Notes: generated from the sequence alone by a model not told the origin. DNA of 7,624 bases from Streptococcaceae bacterium (GCA_902836505.1 CADFQU010000039.1:1-7624), one strand, 5' to 3'. Positions 1-5,989 are shown, numbered from the stretch's first letter. Numbers and translations are program-made.

Positions 1-69
1 GCGACCTTGATCGTTAGTGTCCTCTTCTTTTTAACCTTATTTATCTATCTGCTAATTGCACGTGTTTAA
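1..69 (+). CDS. C-terminal end of a membrane protein (partial)
   Basis: The window opens inside a reading frame that gives 22 residues and stops at TAA (67-69). The residues are almost entirely hydrophobic (LIVSVLFFLTLFIYLLIA) and end in Arg-Val, which is a single membrane-spanning helix at the extreme C-terminus of an integral membrane protein. ABC-transporter permeases, among others, end in this way, but 22 residues are too few to assign a family. No Shine-Dalgarno or start belongs to it, since its beginning lies upstream of the window. No hairpin-plus-T-run terminator follows it, so its transcript may continue into the next gene. The same frame stays open for a further 51 codons after the stop (70-222, then TAA 223-225); I regard that as intergenic. 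Confidence 0.6.
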   Translation, partial: ATLIVSVLFFLTLFIYLLIARV

Positions 70-194
70 AAGGATAGTAAGGACCTTTTTCTTGAAGTAG
101 CGACTTTGAATGGGAGCAGAAGTGGGATCGGCATGTTTCAATCTTTTCTTCCTGGTGATAACTATTTTTTATGGAAGGTATATGAAAGATATAT

Positions 195-225
195 TTTTCA
201 AGCTTTCTATTCTATGATAGACTAA
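195..225 (+). promoter_or_regulatory. Possible promoter of the AhpD-like gene
   Basis: A good -10 hexamer, TATGAT, lies at 213-218, about 38 bases before the chosen start codon at 256. There is no convincing -35 at 16-18 bases upstream (the bases there are TATATT) and no TG extension, so this is a weak call. The rest of 70-194 holds no gene or structured RNA that I can support. Confidence 0.35.
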
Positions 226-255
226 GTGTCACCAAGAGAAAAAAGAGGTAAATTT

Positions 256-804
256 ATGACAACATTCCAGATTCATACAGTTGAGACAGCACCAGAAGAG
301 GTAAAAGAGGTTCTTGAAACCGTCCAAAAAGATAATAACGGCTACATTCCGAATCTCATTGGTCTTTTAGCAAATGCACCGACAGCTCTGGAAGCCTATC
401 GTACAGTCGGTGCGATTAACCGCCGTAACAGTTTGACACCAGTTGAACGTGAAGTGGTCCAAATCACTGCAGCAGTGACCAACGGTTGTGCCTTCTGTGT
501 GGCAGGTCATACAGCCTTTTCAATCAAGCAAATCCAAATGAACGATGACCTTCTTCAAGCCCTGCGTAATCGTACTCCAATCGAAACTGATCCGAAATTG
601 GATACCTTGGCTAAATTCACCTTGGCTGTGATCAATACCAAGGGGCGAGTTGGAGATGAAGCCTTAGCTGAATTTTTGGAAGCCGGTTATAGTCATCAAA
701 ATGCTTTGGATGTGGTGCTAGGTGTGAGTCTAGCTAGCCTCTGTAACTATGCCAATAACCTAGCCAACACACCCATCAACCCAGAATTGCAACCCTACGC
801 GTAA
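256..804 (+). CDS. Carboxymuconolactone decarboxylase (AhpD-like) family protein
   Basis: This 182-residue cytosolic protein carries the AhpD-type redox motif E-x11-C-x2-C-x3-H: Glu66, Cys78, Cys81 and His85, within TNGCAFCVAGH. In AhpD this set forms a thiol peroxidase/disulfide reductase centre, so a role in peroxide or thiol redox chemistry is more likely than true decarboxylation of carboxymuconolactone. The length is normal for the family. The frame is open from a GTG at 226, but I chose ATG 256 because AGAGGT (244-249) sits 7 bases before it and nothing comparable precedes 226. No ahpC or lipoamide-dependent gene is adjacent, so the physiological partner is unknown. The gene forms its own unit, closed by the terminator at 858-887. 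The family is secure; the substrate is not known. Confidence 0.88.
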   Translation: MTTFQIHTVETAPEEVKEVLETVQKDNNGYIPNLIGLLANAPTALEAYRTVGAINRRNSLTPVEREVVQITAAVTNGCAFCVAGHTAFSIKQIQMNDDLLQALRNRTPIETDPKLDTLAKFTLAVINTKGRVGDEALAEFLEAGYSHQNALDVVLGVSLASLCNYANNLANTPINPELQPYA

Positions 805-857
805 CCGAAAAAGCTTGTGCGTGACATGATGGAGTTGAGCTTAACAATAAGGAAATG

Positions 858-887
858 AGAAGTAGCTTTTATGCCTACTTCTTTTTT
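858..887 (+). terminator. Intrinsic terminator after the AhpD-like gene
   Basis: An 8-bp perfect stem, AGAAGTAG (858-865) with CTACTTCT (875-882), encloses a 9-base loop and is followed by a T run to 887. The stretch between the stop codon (804) and this hairpin holds only very short open frames without support. Confidence 0.82.
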
Positions 888-908
888 GATCTGCTTCCTT
901 CTCTTTTA

Positions 909-917
909 TGGTATACT
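909..917 (+). promoter_or_regulatory. Extended -10 promoter of the TDT transporter gene
   Basis: TGGTATACT gives an extended -10 (TG at 909-910, hexamer TATACT at 912-917), 28 bases before the ATG at 946. A TTGATC at 886-891 is 20 bases away, too far for a standard -35, so the promoter probably depends on the TG extension. It starts only 21 bases after the preceding terminator. Confidence 0.65.
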
Positions 918-945
918 GAAAGCGATAAAATGATTGGAGATCAAG

Positions 946-1863
946 ATGAAAAAGATTCCTTTAGCATTTTCAGGCTACCTGTTAGGTTTAGCAGGGGCTG
1001 GAAACCTTCTGTCTGATACCTTCCCAGTTCTGTCTCATTTCTTCAGTTTGACAGGTTTGATCCTATGGGTTTTCTTTTTATGTCACCATCTGATCTACTG
1101 GTCAGAAACCAAGATCGACCTTCAAGAACCAGCCCTTCTATCTGGAATGGCGACTTTTCCCATGGCTGGGATGATTCTATCGACTTATCTCTTACGACTC
1201 TTTCCGACATTTGGAGGACTCGCCCAGGCAGTTTGGTGGGTTGCTTTCCTCTTAGATTGTGGCTTGATTTTCTACTTTACCAAGACCCATATATTGGCAA
1301 AACCGAGAGCCAATGCCACCCCTAGTTGGACCGTCCTTTATGTGGGGATTGCTGTTGCTGCCTTGACCTACCCAGTGGTAGGAGTGGTTGGGTTGGCCTA
1401 TCTGACTCTCGGATTTGGCTTTGTCTTAACCTTGATTCTTTATCCCCTGATTTACCAGGGGTTGAAAACCAGCCCTTTACCGAGCCACTTGTTGGGACAA
1501 GAAGGTATCTATTGTGCCCCCTTTTCTCTTCTGTTAGCGGCCCTGGTTCGTGTTGGTGGAGCCAGTCTACCTGTTTGGCTGTTAACCATTATGGTCGGAC
1601 TCTCTCAAGCTTTTTATTTCTTTGTTTTAACGCGTCTGCCTAAAATGTTAAAAGAGGGCTTTCAACCAGCCTTTTCAGCCTTAACCTTCCCCACGGTCAT
1701 TACAGCTACCTCCCTGAAAATGGCCCAAGGTCTATTGCATAGTTCTCTATTAAGGCCCCTTGTCTGGTTAGAGACTATTCTGTGCCTAGCCATTCTTGTG
1801 TCCGTGCTTGTAGGATTTGTGACTTACAGAAAAGGGGAGAACGAGCATTCCAATAGAAACTAG
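946..1863 (+). CDS. TDT-family (TehA/Mae1-like) membrane transporter
   Basis: This 305-residue protein has about ten hydrophobic segments (roughly 4-22, 32-50, 65-84, 93-112, 128-145, 147-172, 189-203, 208-230, 242-260 and 272-293), the count expected for the tellurite-resistance/dicarboxylate transporter family. An N-terminal GLAGAGNL and a late PAFSALTFPTVI segment resemble the conserved blocks of that family. Members move small anions: malate in yeast Mae1, chloride or nitrate in plant SLAC1, while TehA confers tellurite resistance when overproduced. The substrate here cannot be told from sequence. I chose ATG 946, preceded by GGAGA (936-940), over an in-frame TTG at 934 that has no ribosome-binding site. 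The gene is a single unit: its own extended -10 precedes it, and a terminator begins on the base after its stop codon. Confidence 0.82.
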   Translation: MKKIPLAFSGYLLGLAGAGNLLSDTFPVLSHFFSLTGLILWVFFLCHHLIYWSETKIDLQEPALLSGMATFPMAGMILSTYLLRLFPTFGGLAQAVWWVAFLLDCGLIFYFTKTHILAKPRANATPSWTVLYVGIAVAALTYPVVGVVGLAYLTLGFGFVLTLILYPLIYQGLKTSPLPSHLLGQEGIYCAPFSLLLAALVRVGGASLPVWLLTIMVGLSQAFYFFVLTRLPKMLKEGFQPAFSALTFPTVITATSLKMAQGLLHSSLLRPLVWLETILCLAILVSVLVGFVTYRKGENEHSNRN

Positions 1864-1893
1864 AGGTCAGAGACGGTTGTTTCGACCTTTTTT
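1864..1893 (+). terminator. Intrinsic terminator abutting the TDT gene
   Basis: The hairpin starts on the base after the TAG stop. AGGTC (1864-1868) pairs with GACCT (1884-1888), then A1869 bulges, then GAGAC (1870-1874) pairs with GTTTC (1879-1883, one G-T wobble) around a GGTT loop. A run of six T (1888-1893) follows. Confidence 0.82.
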
Positions 1894-1907
1894 AGTTTAC
1901 TTTCTAA

Positions 1908-1936
1908 TTGAATCCTAGGAATGATTATGGTAAGAT
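1908..1936 (+). promoter_or_regulatory. Promoter of the CPBP-family gene
   Basis: TTGAAT (1908-1913) and TAAGAT (1931-1936) are separated by exactly 17 bases, with a TGG just before the -10 (1928-1930). It lies 37 bases before the ATG at 1974. Confidence 0.75.
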
Positions 1937-1973
1937 GCAATAAATCATTTTTAGTCTCCCTCGAAAGGAATGT

Positions 1974-2669
1974 ATGAAATTTATAAAGACAAAAGCCAAG
2001 CTCTTTTATCCACTTTTACTACTGGTCTTCTATATCTTAGTTCGGCCACAGTTTCGCGAGTTGGGCCAACTAGTCAGCAACCAAGTCGGCCAAGCTCTTA
2101 GCTATTTTTGGACCCTTCTCTTTTTAGAGGCAGGTTATTTGATGCTTGTTTTTTCATTGGTAAAGAAGTATAGTCCACGTACGGTTTTTCAGTGGGCGAA
2201 GAAGAAACAATTCCTTCCCGCTATCTACGCAACTATATTCTCCAGCTGTGCCATCTACTGGCTGGACTATTTTCTCAGTGGGTTCACCAAAGGACGTTTA
2301 GCTATTTATCACTCTTTTCCGGTGACCTTGGAAGCCCTAGGATCTCTTATCCTTTTTATCCTAGTAATCATCATCCGACCGATGACCGTGGAATTGATCT
2401 TTCGTGGAGCGCTTGTCCAAGCCTATTTTAAAAACTGGCCCCTCTATGCGAGTGTATGGGCGCCAGCTCTTATCTATAGTGGACTTCAATTCCTCCAGCA
2501 TCCCTTTACTGTTTTGAGTTTTTTGATCTATACCATCCCCGCCCTGATTTTTGGATTATTGAATGAAAAGACGGGCTCCTTGTATTATCCTATCCTTGCT
2601 CATATCGGCTTGAACTTCATTTATAGCTTACCCATCATCTTGTCAAGCATCCATCATCTCTTCTCCTAG
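1974..2669 (+). CDS. CPBP-family (Abi) intramembrane protein with altered first motif
   Basis: This 231-residue hydrophobic protein has about six to seven membrane segments. It matches the CPBP/Abi family (CAAX prenyl-protease-like, related to eukaryotic Rce1 and to bacteriocin self-immunity proteins). The family's first motif, EExxxR with FRG, reads Val139-Glu140-Leu-Ile-Phe-Arg144-Gly, so the first glutamate is replaced by valine (codon GTG). The second motif is QFLQH with His176, one residue off the usual FxxxH spacing. The third is intact as His210-x3-Asn214. In active members the first glutamate is considered catalytic, so this protein may be an inactive or divergent member; that is inference. 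AAAGGA (1964-1969) precedes the ATG by 4 bases. No bacteriocin-like gene is adjacent. It is a single-gene unit between its own promoter and a strong terminator. Confidence 0.8.
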   Translation: MKFIKTKAKLFYPLLLLVFYILVRPQFRELGQLVSNQVGQALSYFWTLLFLEAGYLMLVFSLVKKYSPRTVFQWAKKKQFLPAIYATIFSSCAIYWLDYFLSGFTKGRLAIYHSFPVTLEALGSLILFILVIIIRPMTVELIFRGALVQAYFKNWPLYASVWAPALIYSGLQFLQHPFTVLSFLIYTIPALIFGLLNEKTGSLYYPILAHIGLNFIYSLPIILSSIHHLFS

Positions 2670-2697
2670 TCGTTTTGGCGGCACTGGAGGAGGCTTC

Positions 2698-2730
2698 AAA
2701 CCAAGGGCCAGAAGGTCGTTGGTTTTTTTT
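2698..2730 (+). terminator. Intrinsic terminator between the CPBP gene and rnpA
   Basis: AAACCAA (2698-2704) pairs with TTGGTTT (2719-2725). Inside, past a G-G mismatch, GGCC (2706-2709) pairs with GGTC (2714-2717) around an AGAA tetraloop. T residues run from 2723 to 2730. The 3' arm overlaps the likely -35 region of the rnpA promoter. Confidence 0.82.
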
Positions 2731-2746
2731 GAAATTATGGTATAAT
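2719..2746 (+). promoter_or_regulatory. Promoter of the rnpA-yidC-jag operon
   Basis: A perfect -10, TATAAT (2741-2746), carries a TG extension (TGG at 2738-2740). TTGGTT (2719-2724) is a fair -35 at 16 bases and is shared with the 3' arm of the upstream terminator. The expected transcript start is near 2753, giving a leader of only about 23 bases. Confidence 0.8.
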
Positions 2747-2775
2747 AGAATAAATTTAAAAGAGGGAGTGGGAGT

Positions 2776-3117
2776 TTGAGAAAAAGCTATCGTGTCAAGC
2801 GAGAAAAAGATTTCAATGCCATTTTTAAAAGCGGCAAGAATTGTGCAAATAGAAAATTTGTCATCTACCGTTTGCCACAAGAGCAACCCCATTTCCGTGT
2901 CGGCTTATCCGTGAGTAAAAAACTAGGAAATGCTGTGACACGCAACCGAATCAAGCGCTTGATTCGTCATGTTTTAATGAAGCACCAGGATCATCTTGTA
3001 GCAGATGATTTTGTTGTGATTGCTCGAAAGGGAGTTGAAGAACTAGATTTTGACCAGGTCGAAAAAAATCTAGTCCATGTATTAAAATTAGCGCAAGTCT
3101 ATCGTCAGGAAAGGTAA
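2776..3117 (+). CDS. rnpA: Ribonuclease P protein component
   Basis: This is a 113-residue, strongly basic protein with the RNase P protein signature [12 protein letters not shown] (residues 53-64, the RNR motif) and the N-terminal [13 protein letters not shown] block. It binds the catalytic RNase P RNA in the cytoplasm and helps it remove 5' leaders from precursor tRNAs. The length is typical. The start is TTG 2776, since no in-frame ATG lies near the N-terminus and the protein aligns from residue 1 with the family. AGAGGGAG (2761-2768) sits 7 bases before it. It is the first gene of an operon: yidC begins 4 bases after its stop, and the yidC ribosome-binding site lies within the last rnpA codons. 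rpmH, which precedes rnpA in many bacteria, is here about 2.7 kb downstream. Confidence 0.97.
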   Translation: MRKSYRVKREKDFNAIFKSGKNCANRKFVIYRLPQEQPHFRVGLSVSKKLGNAVTRNRIKRLIRHVLMKHQDHLVADDFVVIARKGVEELDFDQVEKNLVHVLKLAQVYRQER

Positions 3118-3121
3118 TTAC

Positions 3122-3937
3122 GTGAAAAAGAAACTAAAAGTAGCTAGCTTACTCGGAGGGGCCCTCCTTTTATTAACAGCCTGTGGAACGTCTGAAGTGA
3201 CTTCCCAATCATCAGGAGTTTGGGAAAAATTTGTTTACTTCTTTGCTGAAGTCATTCGTTTCCTTTCTATCGGAGGAAACATCGGAGTCGGGATTATCCT
3301 CTTCACTCTCTTGATTCGGACCATTCTTTTACCAGTTTTCCAATACCAAATGACCTCCTCGCGCAAAATGCAGGAGATTCAGCCACTAGTGAAAGAAATC
3401 CAGGCCAAGTATCCTGGGAAGGATTTGGAAAGCCGAACTCGTATGTCAGAAGAAATGCGGGCGCTTTACAAAGAAAAAGGTGTGAAGACTTCCTCTGCCT
3501 TCCTGCCTTTATTTATCCAAATGCCAGTTTTGATGGCCTTGTTCCAAGCCTTAAGTCGGGTAGAATTCCTAAAAGTCGGTCATTTCCTTTGGTTGGATAT
3601 GAGCGCAACAGACCCAACCTTTATTTTGCCAGTTTTGGCAGCTGTCTTCACCTTCTTTAGTACCTGGTTGAGCAACAAAGCCATGCCAGAAAAAAATGGT
3701 GGAATGACAGCCATGATGTATGCGATGCCCGTGATGATTTTCTTCTTCGCTATGTACTCAGCCAGCGGGGTTGCTCTCTACTGGGTAGTTTCCAATGCTT
3801 ATCAAGTTGGGCAAACTTACCTATTGAACAATCCATTTAAGATTATTGCGGCGCGTGAAGCAGAGCAACAGGCAATCAAAGATCTAGAAAAACAAAAACG
3901 ACGTGCATTTAACAAAGCACAGAAAAAGAAAAACTAA
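3122..3937 (+). CDS. yidC: YidC/Oxa1/SpoIIIJ-family membrane protein insertase
   Basis: This 271-residue protein begins with a lipoprotein signal (basic MKKKLK, hydrophobic stretch, lipobox LTAC with Cys21), as in Gram-positive YidC. Five membrane segments follow at about 52-75, 125-146, 165-185, 197-211 and 213-234. Arg66 lies in the first of these ([10 protein letters not shown]) and corresponds to the conserved groove arginine that receives substrate. The tail after residue 244 is rich in Lys and Arg, which is known to help contact the ribosome. It inserts membrane proteins alone or with SecYEG. The start is GTG 3122, with GGAAAGG (3108-3114) 7 bases upstream, inside the end of rnpA. Streptococci usually have two YidC paralogues. 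This is the rnpA-linked one, and I do not assign it a number. Confidence 0.96.
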   Translation: MKKKLKVASLLGGALLLLTACGTSEVTSQSSGVWEKFVYFFAEVIRFLSIGGNIGVGIILFTLLIRTILLPVFQYQMTSSRKMQEIQPLVKEIQAKYPGKDLESRTRMSEEMRALYKEKGVKTSSAFLPLFIQMPVLMALFQALSRVEFLKVGHFLWLDMSATDPTFILPVLAAVFTFFSTWLSNKAMPEKNGGMTAMMYAMPVMIFFFAMYSASGVALYWVVSNAYQVGQTYLLNNPFKIIAAREAEQQAIKDLEKQKRRAFNKAQKKKN

Positions 3938-3952
3938 GAAGGAGTTTGACAG

Positions 3953-4897
3953 ATGGTCCAATATAAAGGAGTCAATGTTGAAGAAGCCATTCAAAATGGT
4001 TTGAAAGAATTAGATATCCCGCGCATGAAAGCACATATTACTGTCGTTTCTCGTGAAAAGAAAGGGTTCCTCGGTCTCTTTGGTAAGAAGCCAGCTGTGG
4101 TAGACATCGAACCGATTGCAGAAACTACAGTGACAAAAGCCAATCAACAAGCTGTTAAGGGAGTTCCTGAGGAAATTAATGCTCAAAACGAACCTGTCAA
4201 GAGTGTCAGTGAAGAGACTGTTGACTTGGGTCGCGTGGTAGCAGCGATTAAAAAAGTTGAAGAAGAAGGCCAGGAAGTTTCGGAAGAAGTGAAGGCTGAG
4301 ATTCTCAAACATGAGAAGGCTCCTGAAACCATTCTTGAAGAACAAGGTCATGGAGAAATTCTCGATTCAAGTCTTAAAGAAGCTGAGTCACGCCAAACGT
4401 CTGATTTTGCTGACTTGGGCATTGAAGTAGAAGAAAGCTATGACATTGAAAAGGTTGTCTCTGATGTCACTTCCTATGTTCAAACTGTTATTGATGAAAT
4501 GGATGTCGAAGCTAGCATCTCAAGCAGCTACAACCGTCGCACCATCAATATGCAGATTGATACCAATGAGCCAGGTCGTGTCATTGGCTACCACGGGAAA
4601 GTTCTCAAGGCCCTTCAATTGTTGGCACAGAACTACCTTTACAATCAGTATTCTAAGAATTTCTACATTGCGATCAACGTTAATGATTATGTTGAACACC
4701 GTGCAGAAGTGCTTCAAAGCTATGCACAAAAATTGGCGAGTCGTGCTCTAGAAGAAGGTCGAGCGCAACATACAGATCCAATGTCTAATAGCGAACGCAA
4801 GATCATCCACCGCATCGTATCAAAAATGGATGGAGTTACCAGCTATTCTGAGGGAGAAGAACCAAATCGTTACGTTGTCGTCGATATTGAAGGTTAA
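3953..4897 (+). CDS. jag: RNA-binding protein Jag (KhpB/EloR)
   Basis: The 314-residue protein has three parts. A Jag-N domain spans about 1-53 (with KKGFLGLFGKK at 36-46), followed by a long acidic, Glu-rich linker of about 55-160. A KH domain holds the GYHG loop at 212-215, and a C-terminal R3H domain carries Arg282-x3-His286. It is a cytoplasmic RNA-binding protein. In Streptococcus pneumoniae the orthologue (KhpB/EloR) pairs with KhpA, controls cell elongation and is phosphorylated by StkP at Thr89. Here residue 89 is also Thr (SEETVDLG), which suggests the site is kept. GAAGGAG (3938-3944) precedes the ATG by 8 bases and the gap from yidC is 15 bases, so it is the third gene of the rnpA operon. 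The hairpin at 4923-4959 follows. Confidence 0.95.
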   Translation: MVQYKGVNVEEAIQNGLKELDIPRMKAHITVVSREKKGFLGLFGKKPAVVDIEPIAETTVTKANQQAVKGVPEEINAQNEPVKSVSEETVDLGRVVAAIKKVEEEGQEVSEEVKAEILKHEKAPETILEEQGHGEILDSSLKEAESRQTSDFADLGIEVEESYDIEKVVSDVTSYVQTVIDEMDVEASISSSYNRRTINMQIDTNEPGRVIGYHGKVLKALQLLAQNYLYNQYSKNFYIAINVNDYVEHRAEVLQSYAQKLASRALEEGRAQHTDPMSNSERKIIHRIVSKMDGVTSYSEGEEPNRYVVVDIEG

Positions 4898-4922
4898 TCT
4901 GCCGTCTAAAAAGTAAGATGCT

Positions 4923-4959
4923 AAAGGGAGAGAGGAGTGAAAGCTTGCTCTCTCCTTTT
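4923..4959 (+). terminator. Probable terminator of the rnpA-yidC-jag operon
   Basis: GGAGAGAG (4927-4934) pairs perfectly with CTCTCTCC (4948-4955) across a 13-base loop. With G4926 bulged, AAA (4923-4925) can pair with TTT. Only four T residues (4956-4959) follow before C, so termination may be incomplete and let transcription reach the next gene. Confidence 0.62.
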
Positions 4960-4982
4960 CTGTCTGAGAAAGGAAAACTAGA

Positions 4983-5603
4983 ATGTATAGTAAGATGAGA
5001 GACTTTTTGACTTGTCAGGGAATCAAGTACCTAGCCCCTGCTAAAGCAGGGGAGGATGCAGAGCGAATGGTAGGGTATCGTGAGTTAGGACAAGAAGCTC
5101 GGCAGGAATTCACCCACTTGGCCAGCCAATTTCAGAAGCTCTTTCCGCATTTAAAACAAGATCGTACCAGTCAGTGGATGAATCAAGCTCAAATTCTTCG
5201 CCCTCATTTTTGGGTTTATTTCCAAGGAGAGGGAGAGATAGCGGATCCGATGTTTGCCTTGCGACTTTATGGAGATGCGAAGGACTTTGGTGTGTCTCTG
5301 GAAGTAAGTTTTATCGAACGCAAGAAGGATGAGGAGAGTCTACAAAAGCAGAACCGCGTTTTAACTCTTCCGGTTTCTTCGCCAGTCTATTACTTCGCCC
5401 AAATAGAAGGTATCAGTCAACGATTCCAAGGGACAGAAGCCAATCGCCTACAGCTTCTCAAAGGTGTGGAAACTGGCCAGGTCCGAAAGGTCTTGGTAAA
5501 AGTCGATGTAAATCTATCGCAAGCGACTAGCCGAGATGCCATTCTTAAGGAATTAAAAAAAGGAATGGACGAACTACTTCCTTATTATAAAGCGACCCGT
5601 TAA
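4983..5603 (+). CDS. Conserved-looking protein of unknown function, possibly HI_0552 family
   Basis: This 206-residue soluble protein has no signal peptide, no membrane segment and no catalytic motif that I recognise. It looks like an alpha/beta protein with alternating charged helices and a hydrophobic strand region (LPVSSPVYYFAQIEG, about 125-139). The layout reminds me of the HI_0552 family of uncharacterised proteins, some of which databases label as glucose-6-phosphate 1-dehydrogenase on weak grounds. I hold this from memory and no nucleotide-binding motif supports that enzyme name. GAAAGGA (4968-4974) lies 8 bases before ATG 4983, favouring it over the in-frame ATG at 4995. No clear promoter is visible between the jag hairpin and this start, so readthrough from the rnpA operon may express it. 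The hairpin after its stop (5618-5636) lacks a T run. Confidence 0.7.
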   Translation: MYSKMRDFLTCQGIKYLAPAKAGEDAERMVGYRELGQEARQEFTHLASQFQKLFPHLKQDRTSQWMNQAQILRPHFWVYFQGEGEIADPMFALRLYGDAKDFGVSLEVSFIERKKDEESLQKQNRVLTLPVSSPVYYFAQIEGISQRFQGTEANRLQLLKGVETGQVRKVLVKVDVNLSQATSRDAILKELKKGMDELLPYYKATR

Positions 5604-5670
5604 AGGATAGAAAGAGAAGCCCAATAAAAGCGGGCTCATAGAACCTGACCCAACAAATTTTTCATAGCTA

Positions 5671-5699
5671 TTGACAAACAGGCGTGAATCAGATAGAAT
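5671..5699 (+). promoter_or_regulatory. Strong promoter of rpmH
   Basis: A perfect -35, TTGACA (5671-5676), and a -10 of TAGAAT (5694-5699) are separated by exactly 17 bases. This is the closest match to the vegetative sigma consensus in the window, as expected for a ribosomal protein gene. The transcript should start near 5706, leaving a leader of about 68 bases. Confidence 0.88.
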
Positions 5700-5707
5700 A
5701 GTAAAGT

Positions 5708-5773
5708 ATGTTTAGTAACTGATCACATTATAGCCGGCTAAACGAATACAAAATCTATGAGGAGGTATTCATC
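5708..5773 (+). promoter_or_regulatory. Structured leader of rpmH (candidate)
   Basis: Two 6-bp perfect stems can form back to back. GTTTAG (5710-5715) pairs with CTAAAC (5738-5743), and GAATAC (5744-5749) pairs with GTATTC (5765-5770). They are directly adjacent, with no base between 5743 and 5744, so they could stack. The second places most of the Shine-Dalgarno GAGGAGGT (5759-5766) in its loop, with the last two bases in the stem, 3 bases before the GTG start. TAGCCGGCTA (5731-5740) is a 10-base palindrome that would compete with the first stem. This suggests control of L34 translation, but that is inference from pairing alone. Confidence 0.4.
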
Positions 5774-5908
5774 GTGAAACGTACTTATCAACCAAGTAAA
5801 CTTCGTCGTGCGCGCAAACATGGTTTCCGTCACCGTATGGCAACTAAAAACGGTCGTCGCGTATTGGCAGCTCGTCGTCGTAAAGGACGCAAAGTTTTGG
5901 CTGCGTAA
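5774..5908 (+). CDS. rpmH: 50S ribosomal protein L34
   Basis: The translation is 44 residues, exactly the family length. It begins [17 protein letters not shown] after the initiator, carries the FRHRM segment and ends [12 protein letters not shown], all hallmark L34 sequence with about half basic residues. It is a late-assembling component of the large ribosomal subunit and binds 23S rRNA. The start is GTG 5774, with a full GAGGAGGT (5759-5766) 7 bases upstream. It is a single-gene unit between a near-consensus promoter and a 12-bp stem terminator. In many bacteria rpmH sits just before rnpA. Here it lies downstream of jag and is separated from it by a gene of unknown function. Confidence 0.98.
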   Translation: MKRTYQPSKLRRARKHGFRHRMATKNGRRVLAARRRKGRKVLAA

Positions 5909-5923
5909 TTCAGATAAAAAACT

Positions 5924-5962
5924 AAAAACCAGTAGAAACTCGAGACTACTGGTTTTTGTTTT
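5924..5962 (+). terminator. Strong terminator of rpmH
   Basis: AAAAACCAGTAG (5924-5935) and CTACTGGTTTTT (5946-5957) form a perfect 12-bp stem around a 10-base loop, followed by GTTTT (5958-5962). It is preceded by A residues, so it could also act on transcripts from the minus strand, though no minus-strand gene is seen here. Confidence 0.93.
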
Positions 5963-5989
5963 GCCAAAAGTGTATTCAGCTAGGCTTTC

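Noticed and set aside
70..225. A riboswitch, T-box or repeat element in the first intergenic stretch
   Set aside because: I could find no T-box core sequence, no long stem and no repeat unit; only a weak -10 is visible.
805..857. Short frame beginning GTG near 816 between the AhpD-like gene and its terminator
   Set aside because: It has about 13 codons, no ribosome-binding site and no reason to think it is translated.
1065..1643. Two plus-strand open frames (1065-1325, 1326-1643) inside the transporter gene
   Set aside because: They are the +1 frame of the TDT gene, lack ribosome-binding sites and give compositionally odd proteins.
2635..2892. Minus-strand open frame of 85 codons across the CPBP-rnpA junction
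   Set aside because: It crosses a terminator, a promoter and the rnpA start, and has no sensible ribosome-binding site.
4010..4351. Minus-strand open frame of 113 codons within jag
   Set aside because: It is the complement of the Glu/Lys-rich linker, which reads as Phe/Leu-rich on the other strand; no start signal.
4888..4919. TTGAAG and TAAGAT as a promoter for the gene at 4983
   Set aside because: The spacing is 20 bases, the -35 overlaps the jag stop region, and the transcript would start just before a terminator hairpin.
5616..5637. Hairpin AGCCC/GGGCT after the unknown gene, as a terminator
   Set aside because: The stem is only 5 bp and no T run follows it; the nearest T run (5658-5662) is too distant.
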